From NCBI RefSeq assembly GCF_009727055.1, contig NC_052351.1, positions 11,864,091-11,928,090 of the forward strand: a stretch of DNA of 64,000 bases, given 5' to 3'. Below the pieces are notes generated by a model. The model saw only the letters and a list, made by a program, of their open reading frames with translations, made no database searches and had not been told where the DNA came from. The first letter of the stretch is position 1. Each line of letters begins with the position of its first letter. Position numbers and translations under genes: made by a program. This DNA is from Benincasa hispida. Lineage: Eukaryota; Streptophyta; Magnoliopsida; Cucurbitales; Cucurbitaceae. Of this stretch, positions 12,850 through 25,196 are shown piece after piece.

Positions 12850-13140
12850 TCGAAAGTGGTGGTTGTTGAAGTTATTGGAGATGATTTTCATTGGAGCATG
12901 TAGTTAGTGGTGGTTGTCGGAGGTTGAAGTTGGACACATGAAGGTGGTGTTCGAGTTGATCAGTGGAGTTTGTTATTGATGGTGGTTCTCAGAGCCCAAA
13001 GTTGGTTGTCGAAGTTGGTCGCGTGAAAGTGGTTGACGAAGTTGATCATCAAAGATGATTTTTGTCAGAGTTTGTAGTCAGGAGTGGTTGTCGGAACTTG
13101 AAGTTGGTCGCATGAAGGTGGTATTAGAGTTGGTTCCTAG
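12850..13140 (+). repeat. Two tandem copies of a roughly 174-bp unit
   Basis: GATGATTTT at 12880 and 13054 each begins matching segments (GTGGTTGTCGGA, TTGAAGTTGG, ATGAAGGTGGT). The unit lies in the Harbinger-like shell and has no convincing protein product despite a 95-codon ORF through the second copy. Confidence 0.7.
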
Positions 13141-13290
13141 AGTGTGGCAGCGACAGTCACATCAGTGGCAGATGAGTGGAGCAATTGAAAATTTTGGAGG
13201 AAGAAAAAGTCGAAGTGAGTTGATAAAATTTACCAACTCAACTCCACTAACATTTAAAGTTGGTGGACCAAACATTGAGTTGGTAATACC

Positions 13291-13615
13291 TATTAAGGAA
13301 ATAAGCAAGCACGGTCAGCAGGAAGGAAAGTCCAAGGCATAGTCAGAACAACCCATGTGTCATTCCCCACACAATTAGCAAGCGGAGAAGGAAAATATCA
13401 GAATTAATCCAGAAACTTTTGTCAACTAGAATTCTATTGTGAGGAATATTCTCATCCTCCACTTATCGAATGCCATGTGTATCCTAAATATTCGTTTCAT
13501 TTGTTTGTGCCCCAATTAGGGACATGTATACATAAATATTGGGTATCAACTCTATAAAAGATCATCTAAGAAATCAAAAAATTATTCTCCCAAAATTTTC
13601 TTTGTTTGTCTTGAT
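13291..13615 (+). repeat. 5' LTR of the Copia element
   Basis: It aligns along its whole length with 32380-32708: shared blocks include GAGGAATATTCTCAT, CGAATGCCATGTGTATCC, TTCATTTGTTTGTGCCC and GATCATCTAAGAAAT. It ends at GTCTTGAT just before the primer-binding site. Terminal TG/CA are degraded. Confidence 0.85.
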
Positions 13616-13616
13616 T

Positions 13617-13628
13617 TGGTATCAGAGC
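13617..13628 (+). promoter_or_regulatory. Primer-binding site (initiator tRNA-Met)
   Basis: TGGTATCAGAGC directly follows the 5' LTR. It is complementary to the 3' end of plant initiator tRNA-Met, the usual Copia primer. Confidence 0.9.
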
Positions 13629-13632
13629 AACC

Positions 13633-14453
13633 ATGTCTAACGTCTCCTCCTCGTCGAATGTTGCCCCTTTGACCGTTGGAGTACCAAATTTTAGCAACCT
13701 TAATCTTAATCAGCCACTTAATCAAATAATCTCGATAAAGCTTGATAGAGGTAATTTCTTACTTTAGAAAAACTTGGCTCTTCCAATTTAAGGAGTTATC
13801 GACTGGAGCCCTACCTTTGGGGACAAAAAGAGTGTCCACCCATATACTTGAGCCAAAACATGAGAGGCTATAAAAATCCTATTCGACATTCAATTGAGAG
13901 TTGAGGAAGACTATCTTCGTCAAACCTTCCAAACAAACAAGGAAAGGTAACAACAGTATGTCTGAATATTTAAGGTAGATGAAATTGCATTACGATAATC
14001 TAGGTCAAGCTGGGAGCTCTATTCTGACGAGAGTCCTAGTCTCACAAGTTCTTCTGGGCCTAGATGAAGACTACAATCTAGTAGTGGTGACTATTCAAGG
14101 GAGACCTGACATTTCTTGGCTTGATATCCAATCCAAGTAGTTGTCCTTTGAAAAAAGGATTGAACTATCAAAACTTTCAATGGATGGCCAATGTAAGCGA
14201 CACTCCAACGTTAAACATGGTCGGTGGGAGAGGAAACAGACGACAATGTTCTCAATCCTCAAATCAGAACAATGGAGGTCGGTCATTCTTTAATAATCAG
14301 TAAGGTGGAGAACAGTCTGGAAATGAAAATAGAGGCCGAGGCCAAGAACGATATCGTCCGATTTGCCAAGTTTGCAAGAATATTGGACAGATTGTTGATA
14401 TTTGCTATAGTCGCTACCATCTTGAATTTGTTCTAGGCAACAATCAACAGAAT
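13633..14453 (+). pseudogene. Copia gag pseudogene (UBN2-type, zinc-knuckle remnant)
   Basis: Gag forms the particle shell of the retrotransposon and packages its RNA. The start ATG lies five bases after the primer site. The first residues read as a typical Copia gag N-terminus (PLNQIISIKLDRGNFLL), but a TAG stands where a conserved Trp is expected, and a TAA follows shortly, so the frame is dead. Near 14360-14410 a degenerate zinc knuckle is visible (CQVC...ICYSRYH, expected histidine replaced). The frame shifts several times between. It ends abruptly at 14453 where another LTR has inserted; nothing of protease or integrase remains here. Confidence 0.8.
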
Positions 14454-14573
14454 TGTTGGGGTTGATGTCCTAAATCTCGTAGGGTTCTATAGTTTGTAAA
14501 CATTGTATGAACAAACTCTTTATGTGATTAATAAAATATATGATATTTTATTCACTTTGTCTATGTGATTTTA
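14454..14573 (+). repeat. Head fragment of the 2-kb LTR family, plus orientation
   Basis: It starts TGTTGGGGTTGATGTCC and matches the first 120 bases of the LTRs at 21148 and 48227. It is fused at 14573/14574 to a copy in the opposite orientation, so it marks an inversion or deletion junction. Confidence 0.75.
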
Positions 14574-16799
14574 GGATAGGGAGAGAACTTTAGAAGGAGA
14601 GTTTTGTGTTCTTACTGGGAGAACATTAGAGAATAACCCAAAGAGTTTTCTACGTAAGAAGGGAGAGAGAGGAAAAAAACTGTCTGTAACTTCTCTTCAA
14701 TCCACACGATTGAATGAGAGAAAATAGGGGGAGTTATAACTCCCTCCTTAATTAAATTATTTATGAAATTAAAATAATTTAATAAGTTATATATATATAT
14801 ATATATATATATGATAACCAACTTATCATATATTATATATTAAACTATATGTTATATAGAATATAACACATAACCTGTAGTTTTTATATTGTATCAAATA
14901 CAATATAAATTATAGTTTGAATTTTCTCAATCAACCATGGTACTTAATATAAATAAAATCTATATTAAATTTAATTATATGAAATATGAATCTAATCCAT
15001 ACGATTAATATTTGAGTCATATTTAAATATTTAATTCTTTTCATAATAAACTTTATATTATAATGTATCAAATACATTATATTAATTATATCACATATAA
15101 TTAATTTAAATTAATTATATCATATATAATTAATCTTCAATTAATTTGAATAATTCAAATTAATCCAAAATTAATTCTCAATAATCTCAGTTGAGCCACA
15201 GAGGGACCTTGTGGACCTATAGATTGCAGCTCCAACGGTATTTGAATAATTAATTATACTCATTTAATTAAATTACTCAACATCCATTAATCGTCGGTCA
15301 CTTCATTAAAGATCGAAAGCTGCACTCTTCATACTACAGATAAGTATCTACTGGATATAACCAGTCAACAGTGTGGTGACCCTTCACAAATTGCTCGTAA
15401 GTACAGTTGGGCCAAAATTACCATTTTGCTCCTATAGTTACATCTAACTCCTTAAGTACCATTGATCCCTCTAATGAACAATAAGTCATAGTCCAACTAT
15501 GACCAAACTCTTATCGAGCCAAGAGAGTGTGTGGCGCTGAAGGAATCCCAAGATCCACAATAGAAGTGAGGATCGTTCACAATTCCCAATTTTCACATTA
15601 GTACAAATTTTACAGAACAAAAAAATATACATCAACATTAAATAATTTTACAGTATGCAAGATGAAAATGATTAGGGTTAGAAAGTGCTTACCCTTGAAG
15701 AACCGTTCTTCACGTAATCCCTCTTATTCACGAACAACCATGAACAAGAAACCACAATGGCCAGCACCACAAGAATTTCCTCTCTATTCTCTATAAGGGA
15801 TGAAACTCATAGAAGGTGTGGACTCTTTATTCTTTTGGGAAGAGAGACAAAGTTTGAGAGAAGAATTTTCTTCTGTGTGTTCTTTTTCAAAATTACAGAG
15901 AGAATTATCTATCACCTTCAGATAGTAGGGGAAGAAGATGAATGTTACGTTACAAAAAACTTCCCCTACCATGATTCATCGAAAGATAATTTAGGGAAAG
16001 GAGTTGTAACTGAAGGAACTTGTGAAGGCCCTGAGCAGAAATGTGGATCGTTCCAATTTTTTGTTTTCACAAAATCGAATTACAGAAACAAAATTATGCA
16101 GTAACACAAAATTAAAATTTATAGCATGCCAAAAATAAAAGATGAAAGGAAAAATTAGAAATTAGGGTTTTAGGAAACCTTTACCTTTGAAGATCCGATC
16201 TTCACGAATTCCCTCTTCCTTGCAGACTAATCACGATCCAATTTGATCTACAAATGACCACCATTACGAAAATTACCTCTGTATTCTCTGGGATGAGAAT
16301 CAAGAAGTTATGGGCTCTTGGAAAAAATTGGAAGAGAGAGAAATTGAAAGGAGAAGAGAGATGAGATTTTCCAGATTTTTTCTCAGAGAACACTTCTACG
16401 TTTTTGTAAAACTCAAGAAGAAGAATAAGCTAAACAAAAGCTTTGCACTTTCCCACACACGCACGAAGTAGAGAGAAAGGGGGGGAGGGAGTTGTAATTC
16501 CTTCTAATTTTTTTTTTAAAAAATAAATTTATTTTTATAAACCATTTAATATATATATGTATATGATAATCACCTTATCATAAAATATATATTAAACTAT
16601 ATGTTATATAACATATAACCTATAGTTTAATATTGTATAAAATTCAATATACCTATAATTTTCATTCTTTCATTAATGCATGGTATTTAATATAAATCCT
16701 ATTTATATCAAATTCAATCAATCAAATTGGGTAATTCTTATAAATAGAAAAAAAACAAAAATATTTACAATTTATAGCAAAAAAAGTTTCAGTTTTCTT

Positions 16800-17200
16800 G
16801 TTTTTAAATTACCTTCTTCCTCGTCGATTTTCCTTTTCTTCAAATTTGATTTGCCGCATTCGCTGAAATCTGCTTCCTCGTCGAACGCATTAATGTTCTT
16901 CCTCACTCATTCTCCTTCTTGACACCGTGATTTTCCTCCTCACCGATTTTTCTTTTCTTCAAATTTGACTTGTCGTGCTTGCTGAACTATGTTCTTCTTT
17001 CTTCATTGTCGAACACATTGATTTTCTTCCTCGCTCATTCTCCTTCTTAATACCGTGATTTTCCTTGTCTTCAAATTTTATTTGCCACACGTTATTTTCC
17101 ATATTCCTTGCTGAACGCTGTTCTTCCTTCTTCCTCGTTGAATGTCGTGATCTTCTTCCTCACCCATTCTCCTTCTTTACACCGTAATCTTCTTCCTCAT
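16800..17200 (+). repeat. Three tandem units of about 128 bp near the left MULE end
   Basis: CCTCACTCATTCTCCTTCTT and close variants recur at 16901, 17029 and 17158, each followed by ACCGTGATTTTCC-like and TCTTCAAATTTGA-like blocks. Pyrimidine-rich, not coding. The right MULE end (28700-28990) is correspondingly purine-rich, so the arms may be extended, decayed TIRs. Confidence 0.8.
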
Positions 17201-17639
17201 CGATCTTCTTCATCGAAATTCTTCCTCGACCACGGTACGATTTTTTTCTTCTATTTTCTTTGTTTGTAAGTGTACGTTTCTTTCTTGATTTTCTTCTTTG
17301 ATTTTATACACCCTCCATCTATGGCTTCTTCCACATTGATAATGGCTTCTTCTATACTTCAATAATGGATTCTTCGTTCTCCCCAATTTATTTTATGTTG
17401 TCATGTGCTCTTTCTTCTTATTATTCTCTTCTTTTCTAGGTTTTCAAATCATTTATAGCCTTTCTTGTTCTTGTTCTTGTATTTTTTTTAGATTTTCAGT
17501 ATGTTAGAATTCTATCAATTTGGTTATTGTATTTGTGTTCTTTTCAATCTTTCGTTAATTTTTATTATTCTTTATTTTTTATCTGTTGTTATGCATATAT
17601 ATAGTTTTTGGTGTGAATATGTGTGGATGTGAACATTTT

Positions 17640-18388
17640 TCTACTACTGATAGATAGTGATAGAGTTCTATCACTTTCTATCAGTGATAGACAGGTATAG
17701 AGCTCTATCACTCTCTATAACAATGATTGAGCTCTATAACTAGTGATATACTATGATTGTCTATTAGTGATATTCTGTTATTGAGCTCTATCATTGTCTA
17801 TCACTAATAGACAGTGATAACACTCTATCACCGTCTATAAGTTATACACTATGATAGAGCTTTGTTCTGATAGAGAGTGATAAAGCTCTATCACTGTATA
17901 TCACTTATATAAAGTTATTGAGCTATATACATATTAACTTATACAATCTTTTTTCCCCTCGTATTGCAGTAATCTATATCATATTTTTTTTTTTTCATTT
18001 ATAGATCTTTGAATATGCATGAATGTTAACATTTTTCTACCACTGATAGATAGTGATAGATCTCTATCACTGTCTATCAGTTATATAAAGTGATATAGCT
18101 CTATCACTGATAGATAGAAAAGTGATAGAACTCTTCCACTCTATCACTTTATTATTCTTTATTTTCGACTTGTTGTTGTATAGATAGTTTTTTGTGTGGC
18201 TATATATGGATGTGAACATTTCTCTACCACTGATAGACAATGATCAAATCTATCGCTGGCTATATATAAGTTATACAAAGTGATAGAGTTCTATCACTAA
18301 TAGATAATGATAGAGTTATATCATTTTTTATCAGTGATTGACAGTGATATAGTTCTATCACTGTCTATCACTGATAGAAAGTGATAGA
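17640..18388. repeat. Left subterminal MULE array of GATAG/CTATC palindromes, part 1
   Basis: Dozens of short inverted units such as CTGATAGACAGTGATAG and CTATCACTGTCTATCAG. Each can pair with its neighbour, giving repeated imperfect hairpins. The array continues at 20310 after the LTR-C insertion. Confidence 0.85.
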
Positions 18389-18393
18389 ACTTT

Positions 18394-20309
18394 TGTTGGG
18401 TTTTATGTTCTAAAACTCGTAGTTTGTAAACATTAAAACTTATTCTTTCTGAAAATTCAATAAGTTGTTATTGAAAATATGTATTGCTTATTTTGTTTTA
18501 GAAATAAATCCAATAAACTAAAAGATCCATGACTATTACATGAGTACTTGAACTTTATGTGGAGACATAAAAGTGGATTAGGTTCGAGTAAATAGTCAAA
18601 ATAATCTATAGTATATGAATGAAGTTGGGTACTTTATTCTGATAATAACATTGGATGCGACCCACTCTGTAGTTGTTACAAGCAGTTGTAAAGTACTACA
18701 GACGATGTGATCCTAATTTGTACATGTTATGACATGAGAAGTCGGGGCATCCTGTGCAATGGGTTTGTACAAGATCGGACCATGAAATCAGTCACTCTTT
18801 CTTTATAATGTTGTTTCTGTTTAAGATTAACTATTTCAAAGCGATGACCTAGGTAACTCTAATCCTGAGCTAACTATGAACTCTTGTTTATTCGGGATTA
18901 TCCGTAGATTTGCATAGGTGAGGGTTGGCTCAACAACGCCGACTCAATAAACCTCAATTTTAGGGGTAAGACCGGGTAGATAGTTAGGGACATAGGGTGA
19001 AAGATGGAATTCACTCCTATTTGCTTTTAGGGATAGTAGAGAGGTTGTTCCCTTAAGTGCTGACTCTGAGTCTTGAACAAGGGGCCCTATCATCTCATTG
19101 GCCTGAGAGGAACTCTGTTTGTTGATTGGGTCACAAACCAATGGTTCATTAGAGGATCAGTTGGGCTTAAGGAACAAGAGGTAATTTCGGGGGTAAAACA
19201 GACATTTGACCCAACCATTATTACGAACAACCTGTAAAGGGTTAACTTACTAATCATGGTTATATCGCATGGACATAATATATGTACAATGAGGGGAGTG
19301 CAACTATGGGCTTTAGTGGAGTGACCTATTAGTTAACGAATGAGGTTTAATTTGGTGTAAAGAGTTTAGCCAATTAATCTCGGATCGTTGGAGCCCATGA
19401 TCTATAGGTCTGCAAGGTACCCCTACTAGCTCGTAACGGACTAGCTCTAGAATAGCTGATAAGTTAATTTGAATCATTTAAATTAGAATTAAGGGAATTA
19501 GTAGTTATATGCGTTATAATTACGCATTTAATTTTGGAATTAAACGGGATTGGAGAATTAGTTAATATTTAAATATGATTGAAATATTAAATTGATGAAT
19601 AAGGAGTCATGCAGGTGGAATTTGTGTAAAATTAATTTAATATTTGAAATTAAATTATTTAGAATGAATTAAATTTTTTAACGAATTATTTATTATTAAT
19701 TTTATTAGAAAGTCAATTTTGTAAAATTAATAAAGTTTTTAGTTTTGAAAATAAAATTGATTTTAGAAATCATTTTGAAATTAGAAAAATTTGAAAAACA
19801 CAAATTTGTGAAAAGTTGGAAAACTCCACTTACCTTCATCAAGTAGCTTACACTAATCCCACTTGATTCTTGCTTCAATTCTCCAAGCATGAGATGCACC
19901 TCATGTAGCCTTCTCCATTGCATGATACTTCTGCAATAAATAGAGAAAATTGAAATGGAAATCGGGCATGCATCATTTGAGTTTTTACTGAAAAACTCGA
20001 GTTGAAGAAGGTGTTCTTCAAATGGGTGCAGCAGTGTGTTTCTTCTCCAAATTCCCTTCATTCAAGCTTATTTTGAGTCCCACAACTCAATCTAAAGCTT
20101 CAAGAGAATAGTAGGGAAAACCTAGAGGTGGTTTACAACGAGATTTGGAGAAGATTTGTAGCTGAATTCGAGTTTCAAGAGGTTCTACAAAGGTATTACT
20201 TGAAACCCTCTTATTATTGTATGAGCATGCTTAATTTATAGCCAAAATTAATTAATTATAATGTTTATTGATCCTTCTTGCTTCCACTGCATGCTGATAT
20301 ACTCCAACA
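18394..20309 (+). mobile_element. LTR-C: diverged solo LTR inserted in the MULE array
   Basis: 1,916 bp starting TGTTGGGTTTTATG and ending ACTCCAACA, flanked by ACTTT (18389-18393) and ACTCT (20310-20314), a 5-bp TSD with one difference. Its layout parallels the 2-kb LTR family (GTTGTAAAGTACTACA, AGATGGAATTCACTCC, GTGGAGTGACC blocks), but it is much more diverged, so it belongs to a sister subfamily. The 118-codon minus ORF inside is not a recognised protein. Confidence 0.82.
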
Positions 20310-20770
20310 ACTCTATCACTCTTTATAACCGTGATTGAGCTCTCACTAGTGATATATTGTGCTTGATATACTATGATTGAGCTCTATCATTATCTATCAT
20401 TGATCGACAGTGATAGCATTGTCTATCAGTGATATACAATGATAGAGCTTTGCACTTATAGACAATGATAAACACCTATCACTTTCTATCAGTGATACAA
20501 AGTGATAGAACTCTATCACTGTTAGATTTCTATCACTGTCTATAAAGTGATAGAAGGTGATAGAGTTCTATCACTTTCTATCAGTGATAGACATTTATAG
20601 AGCTCTATCACCTTCTATCAGTGATAGACATTTATAGAGCTCGATCACTCTATATAACAGCGATTGAGCTCTATCTTTAGTAATATACTGTGATTGAGCT
20701 CTATCATTGTCTATTACTGATAAATAGTGATAAAGTTTTCACTATCTATCAATGATAGAGCTATATACAT
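20310..20770. repeat. Left subterminal MULE array, part 2
   Basis: Continuation of the GATAG/CTATC palindrome array beyond LTR-C; it includes two near-identical adjacent blocks around GTGATAGACATTTATAGAGC (about 20585-20640). Confidence 0.85.
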
Positions 20771-20869
20771 ATTAACATCTTCCTTATACAATCTTCTTTT
20801 CCTTTTATTGCAGTAAATTGATACTATGGTTAATATTCTTGTAGTCATTTTTTTATGGTGGATAACAGA

Positions 20870-23800
20870 CTCATTACAATTCTTATGAGAATTTTAGTGT
20901 TGCTGGAGTTTTTGTTGATGATATGATAGACTTTAGTGGTTTAGTTAGTTTGATATTGGGTGAAATTCAGTTGGATGTTTCAATAAATTTATCAGTATTG
21001 TTGGATTTTGGTCAAACTAATATTCAATCTGCATTTCAAATAAAGCAAGATAAGGATGTTAGATGGTATTTATCTTTGGCTAAAGATTCAAGGACTAAGC
21101 ATCATTTAGTTGGTCATCATTCTGTAGAACGATCTTGCAGTGGTATTTGTTGGGGTTGATGCCCTAAATCTCGTATGGTTCTGTAGTTTGTAAACACATG
21201 TATGAACAAACATTTCGTGATGTAATAATATGAGATATTTTATTCACTACAGTCTTTGAAATATGAGATATTTTATTCACTACAGTCTTTGAAATATGAG
21301 ATATTTTAGTTGCATTAACTACAAACCAATAAACTAAGATCCCTGGTTATCGTTGTAACTTAAGCATGTATGTGATGACATACAAGTGAATTGTGCTTTA
21401 AGTGATAACCTAAATGGTCACTAGTATATGGATAAAGAAAGGAAACCTTATCCTGATGTGCTACGAGTGTGGCCTGCTTTGTAGATGTTATAAGTGTTGT
21501 AAAGTGCTACAAATGGTTTGATCCTATCCATTCATGTATTAGACATGCGAGCGGGGATGCTCTATACAAAAGAGTTTGTATAAGACTGGACCACAAAATG
21601 CTTAGTTTGTTATATAATGTCGTTCATGACAGAGACTTTCATTTCACCAGGACGACCATAAGTAACATGACCTTAATCCTGAGTGAGTTGGGAACTTCTG
21701 CCTATGAGGGTGGTCCTTTGATTTGCATGGGTGCGAGTGGCCAAATCTCCGGCTCAAGCCTACCACTTTGGGGATTCGTCTGAATAGGGAGCTGGGAACT
21801 TAGCTACACAAGATGGAATTCACTCATTCCTTGATTTAGGGGTAAGTAGATAAATTGCTCCCTTAAGAGCTGATTCTGGGGCTTGAACAATGTGGCGCCA
21901 CACCTTCTCTTGGCCTGAGAAGGGTGTACTCATAGTAGGACTATGAATCAGTAGTACTTAAGGAATTATATGTAATTACAGGGACAAAACGATAAATTGG
22001 CCCGACTGTACTTACGAGCGATTTGTGAAGGGTCATCGTAGTGTTGATTGGTTATATCCAATGGATACAAAAATATATCTATAGCGCGGATAGTGCAGCT
22101 ATTGGTCTTTAGTGGAATGCCCGACAGTTAACGGATGGTGGATATCGTGATTAAAAAGTTTAGTCAGTTATTTACGTACCGTTGGAGCTTCAAGTTACAG
22201 GTCTATAAGGTCCCATTGGTAGCTCAATGGATTTATGTTGAGAATCAGTTTTTGGGTTAGTTTGAAGTATTCAAATTAACAAGAGGAAATTTGATTATAT
22301 ATGATATAATTAAATTGCTTCAATTATATATGATATACTTGATTTGATGTATTAGATACATTAATTTGAGAATTAATGTTAAATGCCAAAAAGGAGAAAA
22401 ATAACTATGGTTTATATATTGCATGAGATGTATATTAAAACTATAAGTTATGAATATATTATTTATTTGTAATTAATTCAATTATGGTAATTAAATAACT
22501 ATGGGATAATTGATTTCAATTTTTTCTCCTAATAACCAACTTAGTGGGAAGTTGTGATCAGTTATGGTAACTGATGGATAAAATGAAAATCGTTTACATT
22601 TTTTCATTAAGCGATTGATAATCAAACAGTAATAAGATGAACAAAAGAAATAGCTATATGATAGCTTGAAAGCATAAACGATCATACATCGAGTTTGCTA
22701 TATGATAGACATTCGTTTTCTAAATGATCGAGTACTCAGTCTATATGATAGACTCCAGATTTCTCCCACTTACTCGATCGTGTATACGATCATTCAATTC
22801 CTCCTTCCCTCTACCAAATTCATACAATGCCCACAACTCCTAGATTCTCACACCGAGAATACCAAGGTAGCCTCGTGGTGGTGTCTGCTTGCTGTTCGAG
22901 GGTCAAGTGTTGCTCGTTGTTGTTTGAGGAGATTGATGTGTTGTGGAACGTTCGTGTTGATTGAACGTTGATGTTGTTTGATCGAGGAATACAAGAAGAA
23001 AAGTTCTTCAAGGGTAAGTTCACTCAATCTTTAGTAATTTCCTTTAGAAGCATGCTGTAATTTATAGTTTATGCATAACTATTGTTGTTTGATTGTAAAT
23101 GTGTATGTTTTGTCACAATGGGGTTTGGAACGATCTTGCTTCTGCTCATTGGTTCTCTTTGTATAGAGTTCCTTTAATATTAGTGGTGGAGGTGGTGATA
23201 GATTGCTATATTTAGGTTCTTCTTCTAGTTCTTCAAATGATCAAGTTATACGAAATGTTGGTTTTAATGGTGATTTGAAGGAAAAAGATTTATTTGGAAG
23301 TAAAGAAATACTGTCTAAGTGTTTTTATGTAATAGCAGTGAATAAGAATTTTCAATTCAGACTACACGATCAAATTCAAAGTCGCTTGAGTTGAAATGTT
23401 TGCAAAAAGGTTGTCAATGGTATGTTCGGGCATCTCGGTACAAGAAGAGTGAGTTGTGGATGTTTAGAAAGTATATTTTCAACCATAATTGTTCAATGAA
23501 TACAACTCAAAGTTGTCATAGGCAAGCTTCTGATCACTTCCTTCCTAGAGATATTGTTCATAAGATTTGTACTAAGCTTGGTGTTAATATTAGTTATCAA
23601 AAAGCTTGGTGTTAATATTATTAATGTAGGATTTGAGAAGTGGTCTCGTGTATATTCTTGAAGAAGAAAGTATGACATGATGACAACCCTTTAAAGTGTG
23701 TAAATTCTTTTTTGAAAGAGAATAGGAACTTACCGGTTGCAAGTTTACTTGATGCAATTAGAGGTTTACTGCAAAAATGGTTTCATGATCAAAGGAATGC

Positions 23801-23895
23801 TAGTTTGTCAATGACAACAATTTTGACTCCTTGGGCAGAGAATATATTACGCAACCAACATGAACAATCAAGAAGTTTCATAGTAAGTGTTCTTT
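20870..23895 (+). pseudogene. MULE transposase pseudogene, DDE core deleted, split by LTR-D
   Basis: A MULE transposase cuts and pastes the element. The N-terminal part is at 20870-21147 and resumes in frame at 23182, giving CSGI joined to SGGGGDRLLYLG after LTR-D is removed. At 23250-23620 the Mutator DNA-binding region is recognisable (ELKCLQKGCQWYVRAS, then NHNC and HRQAS). The catalytic DDE segment that should follow is absent. At 23690-23890 the reading jumps to the C-terminal piece just before the SWIM zinc finger (LLDAIRGLLQKWFHDQR). There is a stop at 23392 (TGA) and at least one frameshift near 23690. Hence no active transposase; the element would need help in trans. Confidence 0.78.
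21148..23176 (+). mobile_element. LTR-D: solo LTR inserted in the MULE transposase gene
   Basis: 2,029 bp, TGTTGGGGTTGATGCCC...TTCCTTTA, flanked by GTATT (21143-21147) and ATATT (23177-23181). It is one of the most complete copies of the 2-kb family. A 33-bp unit is tandemly duplicated at 21228-21293. Excision restores the transposase frame exactly, which fixes its ends. The 104- and 89-codon ORFs inside have no protein character. Confidence 0.85.
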
Positions 23896-23899
23896 ATAA

Positions 23900-25190
23900 A
23901 ATTGATAGGAAAATGATATTCAGTGTGACTGTCTATCACCCTAACATTGATAGATTTCTACAACTTTTTATTTATTTGATATTTGGTATGTTTGGTATGT
24001 TTCTATCAGTGTCTATTATTTATACATACAGATATACCATTGTGTTGATATCCACTGATATCTTTCAATCAGATTATATCACTGATAGAGAGTAATTTAT
24101 TTTTCTGCTATTCTAAAAATGGAGATACTTGATGAACTGGTCATGGATATTGATACTGAACTTGTCTAATGGTCAATTTGAAAGTCAGTGTTTCTTCTTT
24201 ACCATATGATACAATATATCAGTTTTGTTTATTAAAATTTATATATTCATTTCATATTTTATGTAAAAGTTATTACAATATTAGGATTATGCATGGTTGA
24301 TTCAGTTTTGGCATCAAAACTAGAAGCATTATAGCATTATACTAATTAAGTTGAGAGTTGATAGACACTGATAGAAGTCTATCAATGTATATCAGTAAAC
24401 TATGGAATTGATAAGTTCAGAAGCATATAATATATATTTAAACATTGATAGACACTGATAGCAGTTTTAATATATTTATGTCAAACCAAAAAAAATTGTT
24501 TGAGTTAAGAAAATTGACAATATCAACATCCAAACTCTTGCAAAAATGCTCGAAAGGACTACTTAAACTATTATAAATAGCTCAAGCAAAAAATGGTGGT
24601 TCAACTTCCTCATTCTCCGTACACAGAATAAACCAGAAAGAAAGCTCCATAAATAGGTCCAACAAATAATGCAAAAAGTAGTAGATGTTGTATAAATATC
24701 GGGATGTCTTATGAAGTCGAGAGGACTCAAGGAGAGCAAAGGTCTGTCATGACCTAAAATAACATTGCATATTTTCTTGGATTGAACTCACAATTAAAAA
24801 GAATTTCCAGCAAGCAGTTCTTTTCCCAAGTGAGATGGAGCTTACAATCATGTTCTTTTTTAATAGACCATTACTAATAGACATTTATAGACTTCTATCA
24901 TTGTCTATCAATTATAGAATTCATGATGTACCTAATAAAATTACATTGGACATATATTAGATAGTGGTTTATTCATCATGTACCTGGTAGAATTTTATCC
25001 AACACATATACAAAAGTTTATAAAAACGATACAATCATAACAGATAACATCATTAGTATAAACTAAAATTCTTATAGATGTAGTTCTATCATCAATGCTC
25101 ATTGTCACTGGTATTGTAACATTCACAAAATAATATAGTTCATTGTTAGTAGTATTGTAGTCTTTTTCAATAACATTCTAAAATCAAGTT
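23900..25190. other. MULE interior without recognised genes
   Basis: AT-rich DNA with scattered GATAG/CTATC motifs (23930, 24360, 24890). No Ulp1 peptidase or other domain was recognised on either strand. Confidence 0.5.
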
Positions 25191-25196
25191 CTAACA

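Noticed and set aside
15757..16104. 115-codon plus ORF as a gene
   Set aside because: It lies wholly in LTR-G/LTR-H sequence, crosses the LTR-H insertion point at 16010, and has no protein-like composition.
17640..18388. CRISPR-like array
   Set aside because: Short palindromic motifs without constant repeat length or unique spacers, in a plant MULE.
19705..20061. 118-codon minus ORF
   Set aside because: It lies inside solo LTR-C, with no domain and no codon bias.
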